DNA from: Calcarisporiella thermophila CBS 279.70
Taxonomy: Eukaryota; Calcarisporiellomycota
Direction: 5' to 3'
Length of the DNA: 64,000 nt
Assembly: GCF_041956535.1 (NCBI RefSeq)
Contig: NW_027192199.1
Coordinates: 124,001 to 188,000, forward strand
In this document: positions 49,414-59,600 of the stretch, one piece after another
How the letters are laid out: each line of letters begins with the position of its first letter
Position numbering within the stretch: the first letter of the stretch is position 1
Notes under the pieces: model-generated
Told to the model about the DNA's origin: nothing
The model's database searches: none
Seen by the model: only the letters and a program-made list of their open reading frames with translations
Program-made: the position numbers and the translations under genes

Positions 49414-51317
49414 TTATTTCGGAGACTCCACTGGAACCTGAATTAGTGGTCGCAGCTCATCCAGGGTTTCTCGGAGATCCCGTAGCATGACCTTCACCAT
49501 ATTGCACTCAGTTCGAGCATAGGTCTGAAGGAGGTCATGCACCTCCTCTAGTTGGAGGAATATTCTGCGACGCACTTGCGGGACTGGGTGAATAAACGTG
49601 ATACGCTTCACGATATGACATGCCGATTGCAAGTACCCCACCGGATAAAACTTGCAAAAGTCGTTTTTAAGGGCGGCAATCCGCAAGCAAGAGATCAACA
49701 TGGACCCAGCCTTGAAACACTCGTCCAGCGCAATCGTCCTTATTTTCCTCATTGTGGGTGTCTTCAGTCGTTCCTCCGGGGCCTCGATCCCCAAGATCCG
49801 GCAAAAAAGGCGTCCCCACGCGTCCCAAAAAAAGCCGTTCACCCCGATGGAATACCAGAGCATGGTCTTGTACCATTTCTCATTCTCCTTCTTGGAAAAG
49901 ATCTGGAAGCTTTTCTGGATAAATGCAGAAAGTGGGATGAGGATATGGAGGATTTCAGGGTCGGACATGGTGTTTGGGTCGATGTCGGGAAAATTGACAA
50001 CCTCAGCGACATAATCGATACCCATCGAGTAGCACATCTATCCAAGTCGCAGAGTTAATGGCCAAGTATGGAAATGACATATGGCAGACGATTCGGAACC
50101 TACCAAAGTGACCACTGCCACCTCGCTTTCACCTGGAAGGGGTCGAGGTCGTGGTGAGGTCCATAGGACATCCAGCGGGATCAGAGGACGCATATGTGCA
50201 TACACTGCCAACGCCATATCCATGATGCAGATGGTGTACCTTTGGGAACAGAGGGAGAGGATCGTGAGAGGGGGCCAGAAAAGGAACGTCATTTCAATCG
50301 ACATTACCATATTCTCCGAGTGGTTTCCAACTTGACGCGATCTCTTACATTCGGGTCATCGCCATCCATCCCTAGGGACCGTGCCATTTCCAGCGCGCTT
50401 CTTAAATATACCGCCGCCATTTTAGTATCGCCCATTGTGATTTCGCATTGGAACATGTTGACCAGTGAAAGCACAGTGTCCTGGCTTGGAAGATCTAACA
50501 CATCCTCCACTTCTGCCTTGGCCTTTTCATGGTAGAATACGGCAACCGGAAGACATTGATCTTGAAAAGGGGTGATATGGCTAGAGTATGCATGAGTTGA
50601 TGCGTAGGCAAGGGATGAATAGAGGAGAGAGGGGGGGAGGGTTTTGTTCTGATACCGGTCTAAAAGTTCTGCGCGGTTGGCATGGGGGCATCCAATATAG
50701 CAATCGCTGAGATACATGTGGAATAAATAGTCTTGCACATTCCGATGCAGAGGCGCTGAGATCTCTGACTTTGCCGCGGTAGGGAGGTCGAACTTGACCC
50801 AGGGGAACGCTTCGAGATCTGTAGTTGGCCAGAAAACATTATAGTACACCCCATCCTTTGGAATGGGCTTAGCTCTCTTCTTATATTTATAGGGGATGTC
50901 GGGGACAGGAACATTATTGCTTTCTGTCATGAAATGGCTTCGCAGCAAGAGCTCCAGATCGCTCAGCATCGTCAGACGCAGCTGAAATCTTAGGCCACTT
51001 GGTGACATGAAGAATGCCCATCTCATAAAAGGCTTCTCGCCATTCTTCCTTTTTATCGCCCAGGTATTCGAGGTTGAACGTGAAATGGATTTGCAATTAC
51101 TCTTTGGTGAGGAGCGATCGGATCCGGGAGTGTAGTGGGGTGAAGAGGAGGAGGAGGAGGAGGAGGAGGAGGAAACGCCAGTGCTAGCAACATAGTGCAT
51201 TTCAGCCTGTAGCTCATCAAGCTGCGCGCCAAGAAGCTTGGCTTGGGATATGTATTGCGTTAACTGGTTGATTGAATCGTCGGATGAGGCTAGGTGGGAG
51301 GGGTGTTCTACTGACAT
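49414..51317 (-). CDS. Zinc-cluster-less Fungal_trans-like protein, paralog B
   Basis: Exons 51317-50308, 50239-50104 and 50037-49414 give 589 residues. The start MSVEHPSHLASSDDSINQLT precedes a heptad helix (ISQAKLLGAQLDELQAEMHY) and a pure Ser run encoded by (GGA/AGG)n on the plus strand near 51146. The family box is RWAFFMSPSGLRFQLRLTML, SDLELLLRSHFM. The MHR-like part includes DYLFHMYLSDCYIGCPHANR, LPPSLLYSSLAYASTHAYSS, SQDTVLSLVNMFQCEITMGD, VYLRSALEMARSLGMD, TRRIW/YTICIMDMALAVYA and SPRPRPLPGE. Of the complete copies it is closest to A. Only 240 bp separate its start from paralog C's stop, so there is little room for a missing zinc-cluster exon. Function unknown. Confidence 0.82.
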
Positions 51318-51557
51318 GGTGTTGTAGTTTGTACAAGCGAAGCAATAATTGGCAAAACAGAGCACTTTTTCTGTCCACTACGCATTATCTCATTTGATCT
51401 AGGTCAAGCCGTGGCATCAACAGAAAATATCGAAATTTTTTTATACCCAGAGCCAAGGTTTGAAATTGACATATTGTAAATGGATTGGAAGAGCATAAAT
51501 AAAGACCAAAAGAGAATATAAACTATACAAGAAATAAAGGGGTAAAAACGTCATGAA

Positions 51558-53639
51558 TCAAGCCCCTTTGGGAGGTTTTTGCTTTGATACAATTGTCCGG
51601 TATTTCAACGCCTGCGCTTCCTCCCACCCCTCCTCCTCGTCTTCTGTATCTATCCTCCCAGTCGCTTTTATAGTACGGATAGCCTCGGTGATTTCCCCGA
51701 GTAATCTTTTGCTCACTTCGCATTTCCCATTTGGGTGCGCCAAGAGAGCCTTTTTGACCCCGACCAGCTGCCGAAATGCATTCTCACGTGTATATACATC
51801 AGGGTGGTGTGTGAAAGTGTGCTTGGCGAGCTCGCAGGCAAGTTTGACTGAGTTGATAGGGGTATATTTACACCAGATGCCAACCGAGGCAGGGAGTCTG
51901 GCTGCCTTTTGAATACAGTATGCCAGGTTCGTTGCGGTTTTCGCGCACTCTCTTGTTGCCGTCTCTTTTAATCTAGCCCACTCTTCCTCCTGCCCCTCCG
52001 AATCTGCGGCTATCCTTAGAACCCTCCACCAGAGCTGCCCTATGGTATCCCAATAAAGACTCATGACCCACACCGCATGCCATGTCTGTGGCTGATGGGT
52101 GGCGGCCCGCATCGCATCCGTGAGGCTGTTTTGTACCCGCTGGAGGAAGTCTGAGACGGCGAAGTTGATGTTAGAGACCGGAGCAAGACAGGATAATGGG
52201 TCGGGGAGACTGACAAGGCATAAGAAGAACTCGACGCGCACCATCAAATTCACCTAAATGGGGCCAGAGAGATCAATGGGGGAGTGAGCATCGCCCATGG
52301 TGGAAGAGGGGGGATATAGAAAACATGGAATGGGAAATGAAAACCTACTAGCTGAAGACTCACGTCTTCGCTCTCCCCTGGTATATGATTCGGTCTTGGC
52401 GCATTTCGGATTAGATCAGGGGCAATCATCGGGGTAGATTGCTCGTGAAAAACCATGGTCAAGTCCAATAGACACAGCGCATACCTGTAGAAGAGTCGGC
52501 GGAATGAAAGCTTAGACGCTATGTCAACCTCTCGGTGGACCTCTTTCTCTTGGATATAGTTACCATAATCGCCGCCCGGTCTCCAGACGGATCGGGTTCC
52601 TCTCATGCCTCTCCTCTTTCTCCAGCTTTAATGCCCGCGCCATCGCCACCGCATGGTGAAGATGCCCAGCCTTGTTCCTGCGTCTTCCACTCGCTTGCTC
52701 GTACAAATGCAGATTGATCAGCGCTAGCACCGTATCTTCAGAGGGAATATCAAAAACCTCCGCAAGGGCATGCGTTGCTTTTTCGTAAAACACTACCGAC
52801 ACCTCTTGCAAGTGATGCGGTGTGAAGGGGGCGGCATGCGAAGCTATTGCATGGAGTGCCGACCATGCCAGGGCTGAGTAGAGGAGAGGGGCTGAAAGGG
52901 AATGGGTATAGTAGCCCTCGAGGAGACACGCGGATTCAGGGTGGGGAAAGAGGGGAAAGCAGCTGGACGCATAGATAGTAAACAGATAATCGGAATACTT
53001 TTTTAGTGTTGGTGCGGGAACATCGCCGGCGGCCCCGACATGAAGCACGGGGATGGGTGAGGGGAGACTTCCCAACCCCGTTAGCTCGGCGTCCATCAGG
53101 AATGGAAAAGCCTCTGGCGTAGTGAAGCGATTGAACTTTGCAAACTTGGGTCTTTTCGGCCGCCTTTTTTGGGCCCATTCCACACAAGATACGTCTCCTT
53201 TCATCCTCGCCCCCGGTCCCCTCTCTCCTCTCCCTCTGTCCCATCTCCCCTCGACCCCATCCTCCTCGGCGGCCTCCATTTCCCCTTCCAGCCGCGTGAA
53301 ACATCTCTTGAATATTCTATCTAAATCACCTATTGTGTTGATATGTAATCGCATGTACACCTTGTCTTTCTCGACGAAAAAATTGTACGAGCCGGTTGAG
53401 GAAGACCTGTCGGGGAGAGTTGAAGCGCCATATTGGCATTGGCGTGGAAAGAAGTGGGGCGGGGGGGCGGGCGATACCCGCGTTGCGGTCTCAGGGGGGG
53501 AAGACGTGCCGGACCGAGTGCGATGCGATAGAGACGAGTGGGGCCACTTTGTCGTGGTATAGCGGATTGCAACGACTTCCTCCTCTACCTCAACCAGGAG
53601 GTCATATAGATCATCGAGCTGAGCGAAGATGCTATCCAT
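51558..53639 (-). CDS. Zinc-cluster-less Fungal_trans-like protein, paralog C (divergent)
   Basis: Exons 53639-52564, 52484-52364 and 52253-51558 give 630 residues. It starts MDSIFAQLDDLYDLLVEVEE, again a heptad helix. The N-terminal family box is degraded to YNFFVEKDKVYMRLHINTIG, then DLDRIFKRCF, with the SPxGL core lost, and a Gly/Glu/Arg-rich insert (EGRWDRGRGERGPG) follows. The MHR-like part is kept: DYLFTIYASSCFPLFPHPES, SAPLLYSALAWSALHAIASH, SEDTVLALINLHLYEQASGR, GRRLW/YALCLLDLTMVFHE, APRPNHIPGE, and near the end VGIWCKYTPINSVKLACELA. Exon 2 is 121 nt against 136 in A, B and D. It is more GC-rich than A or B. Confidence 0.78.
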
Positions 53640-54646
53640 TCACAAGTGGTTCTCTCTTCTATTCGAGAGGGGGATGGGACGGAATGAATATATAGTCCAA
53701 ATTCGAGGAGGAAAAAAGCAAGTCCGAGGTGGTTCGCTATTGTCACCGCGTACCACAAGGTTCAGACTGCATCGTTTGATCTAAGGTTTTATCTGGACAG
53801 ACGGGTTGGTCATCCTAGGATTACTCGCCTCTCTCACGCGTGTCGAGAAAACTCGTCCTCAACTCTAGGTGTAACCCCTTGCCCTAGGCTGCATCCCTAT
53901 TCTTCTTGAAAACAACGACTCCACACTATTCAGCAGTATAGAACAGTAAATTGCATTGCCACATTTCAGGCTCCTTATCCCTATCCGAACCGCTCGTCAA
54001 GGCTAACGCTTATAACCCTCCTTCCATATTAGTGCAACCTGGCGATACTCGTTCATTTTCATTGGCTGCCACTCACGAGATGTATCCGCATCGTGGCTAA
54101 TGCTTTTGTGCTACGAAAGACCTGTACTGTTGAAGATATGAGAACCTTAATTTCCTCAATAAATATGGTGTATTTTTAGAAACAGGTGGGCCATTGTCGT
54201 CATCTCATCCCGCCTTCTTTGGAACTTCACTGGAATATCGTTCGGCGGATAAGCGGGGGGGAACTCTAATACATCGGCCGCTCCTCTTTCACCTCAACCC
54301 TACCCGTCCGAGGTAACTCTAAATGAACCAAGTGTGCAGTTCCAGCTGATAAAAAAAAATTGCTGGAGCCAAAGAGCCCATTCCCCAATGGGGTAGAGTG
54401 TTGATAAGATCATTTCTATTTGTTACAGTTTACAGCTTTGAAGAAATTCAATCTACAGGGCTTCCTGGAGATATGGTTTTCACACCATAGGCTCTTCTCT
54501 TTGTCCGCTTGCGTAAGAAACTGTGCTGGCTTCCGCGCCACTAGAGTGGCTCGTTTCGCAGTGCGACAACGGATGTTGAATTCGTCGCTTGCCGACTCTC
54601 CTCCTTCCACGGATCCCCCTCCTCCTCCTCCTTCTCTTCCTCCTCC
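53640..54646. other. 1 kb intergenic region between paralogs C and D
   Basis: The left part is probably paralog C's promoter. A plus-strand open frame (54420-54851) overlaps the D coding end antisense and is Ser/Pro-rich only as a mirror of Glu/Gly-rich codons. No zinc-cluster exon is seen on the minus strand upstream of C. Confidence 0.4.
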
Positions 54647-56437
54647 TCAAGCGCCCTCCAGTAGCTCTCCGATGACCTCACACAGTTTCCTTCTCAACCC
54701 CTTCACAATTCCAATTTTGTCCGGCTCCAAGCAACCAAGCTCCCTGGTGGTGTCACGCAGCTGCCCGACAACCCAAGTCCGCACACCACCCTCGATTCTC
54801 ACCAGTCGACGTAGTAGCCAGCAAGCTGCGTCAGCCGTTTCTCCGGGATGATACTCGCACCAATTCTGCGCCCTCGCCCCTCTGACAACGAAGCTTAACA
54901 CCACTCTACCGGTTTTCAAGCACTCTTTAAACGCCAGCGCCCTGAGTTTCTGCACCGCTGGCGTGACCAACCTCTCAGGCGCAACCTGTGCATCTAGAAA
55001 ATGTACGTACATATTGCCCCAGCAGAGCCAAAAGTGTGCTTCGGTTCTAAGCGCTATGCAATTGACTTGGTTCTCGGGACGGGGAGGGCATTCATTGGCA
55101 ATGGCATTAAGCGCATCCATGGTTTCGCGTTGGAGAGTCAGAGCAAGTCTGAGCAGAGTATCCAGAAGGGCATCATCGGGGAGCGTCCAGTCGATTTCGG
55201 GGGTATAAGCGAGCTTGATAAAGGTATCGATACAATGATAAAAATCCTTCTAAAGGCGCGCAAACAAAAAGGGATCTGAGATCAATACAATCATCCATCT
55301 GTTGGGACTTTGAATAGGATATCGCATTTTACCAGGTAAATGCGCAAGTGGCTCCCCTCGCCGGGTAAGAGTTTCGGTCGTGGCATACGCGCCAGCTCAT
55401 CGGTGTACACGGTTAATTTCGTTCCGCATAGGACTGCCGAGGTCACATCAGCAAGACACAATCCCAACCTATTAATAAAAGGCAGCCATCCAGTTAGAGC
55501 CAGTGCTGTCCCTCGCCCCCTCCCCCTCCAAGCAGAGATGCTATTACCAGATGCGGTTCCGGAATTCTTTTTCCTCGATATCTGTCCCTTCATCTTTTCT
55601 GTCGAGTTCGGCCACTCTTGCTAACACGATGGCATGGCGTAGCCAAGTGTAAGCGACTTCTAAGTGCCCTTTCATCTTTGAAAACAAATGCAGGTTGAGA
55701 CTGGCCACAATATTTTCTATCCCATTGTCATCAAACATGTCCTCCAATGAAGCCTTGGCATGCTCGTAGAAGTAATCGGCGAGCCAAATCAGATGCTGCT
55801 GAAAGGGGTTGGAATGGCACACGAGGGTATGCTTCGCGGCCCACGCAAGCGCAGAGTACAGAAACGGCGTCGAGAGCTCATTTGAATAATATTTCTCGAG
55901 AAGACGCGTGCGAATCGTGGGTGGAATAGGAGGCAGCCCAGAAAAGCAATCGCTGGCATAGATTAAGAAGAGGTGGTTCATGACCTTCCGCTTGAAGCTT
56001 GGGAATTTGTCGAGCTCCTTCATCTTTTCCGGAATAAGCTCAATTTCACAATATCGGCTGTGTTGCTGGAGAAAGAGTGTGCAGCGCTGATCGGGGTCGC
56101 GCGGGGGAGATTGTGGAGACGAGAAAGATTCGGGAAGTCTTGTATGATCTTTCTCGAATACAAAATGAGAGCACAGAAGGCGGTGAAGATCCCCCAGGGT
56201 GTTTAAGCGAAGCTGAAAAAGGAGGCCTTGTGGTGACATGCATAGGCGCCAATCGACCGCTTTCTGCTTCAATAATTGCTGTTGCGACGCTGGACAGGCG
56301 CGTTTGCGTAGACTATTTGGCCTATTATCTGATGACGAATGATCTTGCGGGAAACATGACGAAGAGGCGTCTCCGAATGATAAACAATTGTTTGGATCGA
56401 ACGATAAGTCTATCTCTGATTGATTATTGCAGCTCAT
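54647..56437 (-). CDS. Zinc-cluster-less Fungal_trans-like protein, paralog D
   Basis: Exons 56437-55548, 55468-55333 and 55249-54647 give 542 residues, in phase. It starts MSCNNQSEIDLSFDPNNCLS; the scattered Cys here do not form a CX2CX6C array. The family box is VDWRLCMSPQGLLFQLRLNT, then LGDLHRLLCSHFV. The MHR-like part: NHLFLIYASDCFSGLPPIPP, LSTPFLYSALAWAAKHTLVC, NIVASLNLHLFSKMKGHLEV, TWLRHAIVLARVAELD, FRNRIW/LGLCLADVTSAV, MPRPKLLPGE. The exon 3 start KDFYHCIDTFIKLAYTPEID aligns with the same position in B; its end has NWCEYHPGETADAACWLLRR. The heptad helix of A-C is not clear in D. Regulatory function is inference. Confidence 0.8.
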
Positions 56438-57045
56438 TCGAGAAAAGAATGATAGCAATTTGACGGTAGATTCCACCTAGACCTTGGCTGAAAGTGGAAA
56501 TAGGACCGTTCAATCGCATTGTGGCTCAACTATTCATCATCTAAGGCAAATCGAAAATCTCCCGTGGTCCAATTGGGACTTAATCAGTTCGTAGGTCGCC
56601 TCGGCCTATTCTTTTGGCTATTGAATCTTTCGAGCTCACGGTTAAGTGAGATCGGAGAGGAGAGGTGCTGACGCCTAAGACACGCGGTTTTCGAGGTGTC
56701 CAAGCGTAGCGTTCAATTCATACTGCCTTTTCAACTTAACCACCCGTCTTCTCACTACCTATCTTTGCGTTCCTAAATATTTCGTACAGACGAATCTCTA
56801 TCGCTTTGCAGCTATGAGCACTTTCTCATCAGCCTTGTCCCGCATTCATCTTAGTCCTCAAGTTCAGTTCGACACAAGCTCTGGGCAACCCCTCCTCGAC
56901 CGGTTGAACATGCACCTCTCTCCTGGCCTTATAGAACAGGATGCCGGGTGCAATTTTCAGGAGAAATCCAGCTTTCCTAATTTAGCCATTTATTTTGTGA
57001 TTCTTTCGTCAGCGCAAGTTATACATTGCCATCTGTCGTTGTATA
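56438..57045. promoter_or_regulatory. Divergent paralog D / DAP1-like intergenic region
   Basis: A 608 bp spacer. A plus-strand open frame starting at 56814 (MSTFSSALSRIHLSPQVQFD) ends at 57122, out of frame with the heme protein. It could be an upstream ORF but has no family resemblance. No zinc-cluster exon for D is seen. Confidence 0.4.
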
Positions 57046-57626
57046 ATGTGGGAAAACCTCAACTGGACTGTTGTCATCTCCACTCTTGGCGTAGTGGCTC
57101 TAGCCTCCTCTTATTTTCTTAGCAAGCCAACTTCATCCTCGGCGCCTTCTCCTGGCTCCCCGACAGTCGATCCGCCCAAAGACCAAGAATTCACTCCCTC
57201 CGAGCTCTCAAAATACAACGGCACCGATAAAAGCTTGCCTATTTACGTTGCGATCAAGGGGACCGTGTTTGATGTGAGCAAGAGCGGAAGCTATGGGCCG
57301 GGCGGAAGCTACCACTGCTTCGCAGGGCGCGATGCATCACGGGTAAATAGAATCGAGACATTGTCCGCCTCTAGATGTTTGATTTATAACATGGCATTCA
57401 TGGGTTTACAGGCACTAGGGATGAGTTCGCTGAAGCCAGAGGATTGTGTTGCGGACTACAGCAACTTGGATGAGAAACAGGTAAGGGTTCTTTTATTCCT
57501 CTCCTCTTCCCCTGTTCCCGCTTGTTCCATTTTACTAACCAATTTGAATACCAGCTCAAGGTCCTGGATGACTGGTACAAGTTCTTTGCCAAGAGATACA
57601 GTGTCGTCGGAAAGGTGGTCAATTAA
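57046..57626 (+). CDS. DAP1/PGRMC-type cytochrome b5-like heme protein
   Basis: Membrane-anchored heme-binding protein that supports cytochrome P450s of sterol synthesis (Dap1 with Erg11 in yeast). Exons 57046-57342, 57412-57480 and 57555-57626 give 145 residues. The N-terminal anchor is NWTVVISTLGVVALASSYFL. The heme domain reads FTPSELSKYNGTDKSLPIYV, AIKGTVFDVSKSGSYGPGGS, YHCFAGRDASRALGMSSLKP, LKVLDDWYKFFAKRYSVVGK. As in PGRMC1 it lacks the two axial His (HPGG) of true cytochrome b5 and keeps the YGPxGxY stretch that contains the Tyr ligand. Stop TAA at 57624-57626. Confidence 0.94.
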
Positions 57627-57729
57627 ATATGGATATTATTGAACTTGGAAAGAGAGTGACAAATAAATATGGAGAAGAAAGAAATAGCCGCAGAGAATAC
57701 CAATTAAAAGTGCCTATAAATATCGTATC

Positions 57730-58850
57730 TCATCTCTCATAATACATGGACGACTTGCGCCTGACCTTGGGCCGGCCGGTCTGGGGCTCCGCATACTTGT
57801 CCTAGATGGAGGGAGTCGGGGTCAGCTCTCTCCAGTCTCTTTGCACACAAAGCATCGCCAACTTACCAGACAATATTTGGGCAGAACTCCTCTCAGCCCT
57901 CCTTGCGTCAGATTGACGCCCTGGATCCAGCCATCGTCAAATTCCATCAAAACTTTGATCTCGTCGCCGAACTTGATCTCCATCTCATCCTGTAGCATCG
58001 GCGTATAGCCCGCCACCACCCTGTATATCTTCTCCTCGCGACTAGTGTCCTTGCTTACCGGCGCAAACGTGGAAATGTTGCCGAACTCGGCGGCTGATCG
58101 GTCGATAAGAGCGGCAGTAATCGCCTGGCGCCGACGGTATCGCGCGTAGAATATAAATGCCACAATAAGCAGAAGGGCCCCGCCGATCACGGCGAGGCCG
58201 ATGATCATGGGCTTGGAGACTTCCGTGTAAACATTGGCTCCGGTGGGGGTGCTGACGCTCTCGGCCGCGGCCGTGGACCTTGCGGCCGCAGAGGAGAGAG
58301 GAGAGGTGGAGGAGGGGGGGGGCGGGAACTCTAGACGATGGCGGGGATGTGGAGGCGAGTGAGGGAAGAGGGCTGGATGTGGAGGATGCGTTTAGCGTGG
58401 CAGGCGCGGCGGTTTGCGCCGGCGGCGTCGAGACGGGCTGAATGGGCGGGTCACCTGTTAGGAAAGCATGAGCGTTAGTGAGCATCCACGCGATGCACGT
58501 GCATGCTAAATCCTCATACCGCGATTCTGCGCCGGCGCTTGCTTCTGGGGAGGGGGATTCTTTTGCGGAATCTTTGGCTTTGGTGGATTGTTAGCGCCAC
58601 CGCCCGGCTTGTTCTGTGGATCTGGTGGCCCGGCGTTGGCCGGCTTTCCAGGGCCGTTGGGATTCTTCTTTGGAATCGGATCGGGAGCGTTCCCCCTAGG
58701 GGGAGGCTGCTTGATGGGAGCCTTGGTGTCATCGATGGGAGGGGGCGCCCGACGCAGCCGCTTGCGTTTGAGAGTGCGGGGATGGGGGGAGAATGCGGTG
58801 ACGATGGAGAAGGAAAGGAAGGGGAGGGGCGCGAGCGTCCGCCAGTGCAT
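57730..58850 (-). CDS. Single-pass membrane protein with C-terminal SH3 domain, apparent frame break
   Basis: The start at 58850 gives MHWRTLAPLPFLSFSIVTAF, a likely signal peptide. Then a Pro-rich ectodomain (APPPIDDTKAPIKQPPPRGN), an intron to GDPPIQPVSTPPAQ, a Ser/Thr/Ala-rich stalk (ESVSTPTGANVYTEVSKP), a transmembrane helix (MIIGLAVIGGALLLIVAFIF), basic RYRRR, and an SH3 domain (YRVVAGYTPMLQDEMEIKFG, DEIKVLMEFDDGWIQGVNLT, GGLRGVLPKYCL). The last exon (57801-57730) adds DKYAEPQTGRPKVRRKSSMY. The stalk upstream of a nine-C run at about 58314-58322 is one frame off from the transmembrane part; one base fewer, or a 58 nt intron there, would restore the frame. The layout suggests a Fus1/Sho1-like cell-surface scaffold. 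Confidence 0.72.
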
Positions 58851-59600
58851 GGTGGGGTGGGGGCAGCGAGGGTATAGTCGGGGAGAAGCGGGGAAAGAGA
58901 AGGGAGAGGGGGGCGCACCTTGCGGGTGGGCAACTTGTACCTTGTAGTGAAACTCTTGAGTTCCTAGCGAAAGAAATAAATGAAGAAAGTTGATGAGCTC
59001 AGTTGTTTTTCGTGTTCCGGTTTGGAATGAAATAATTAGAGCATGCGGCCAATCGCTGTCGCCCGATGGAAATTAAAGTTGCCATGCCCAGTGCAGCGAA
59101 TCGTCGTACGGTGGGACCACGCCTCCGGGCTTGTTTTGAAAAAAGGGACGATTCAAGCTCGAGCGGCCACGCACAGTGGGCCACCGGTGGACAGCCGCAG
59201 GCAGGGCGGGGACCGGGCGCTCCCCCAGGGAGTTCGGCTCGAGGGCCCCGTGCGCCAGATCAAGCGAGTACACCGGCCGAGAGATTCAGGCCCTAGAGGA
59301 AGAGGCCCTTCCATTAGATAAGGATCGGGCCACAGCTGAGGGCCTGAGGTGATTTGCCGATTAGCCAATATGGACGTAATGATATGAGTTTTTTTTTATC
59401 ATTCATAATTGAAAGCGCGGAGGTATTAGATAGAAAAAAAAGAGACAGACATATAAATAAATTCCCCTTCACCCACAAGAGCGCAAAAGAAGCCATCTCG
59501 CGACAGACATACTTGTACGGATGGATGGATGTGTGCATTTATATATTATATCGATATGAGCAACCACAAGTATTGTACCAGTGGCCTCTAACGTACAAGT
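58851..59600. other. 750 bp intergenic region
   Basis: Holds the SH3 gene promoter and the ChAP 3' end. The section 59040-59330 is clearly GC-richer than its surroundings, with open frames in several phases but no recognisable domain. I call no gene. Confidence 0.4.

Noticed and set aside
51318-51557. Search for a Zn2Cys6 exon upstream of paralog B
   Set aside because: The 240 bp spacer has no Cys-rich frame with CX2CX6C spacing on the minus strand.
54420-54851. Plus-strand Ser/Pro-rich frame
   Set aside because: Its right half is antisense to the well-supported last exon of paralog D; the Pro/Ser runs mirror Glu/Gly codons.
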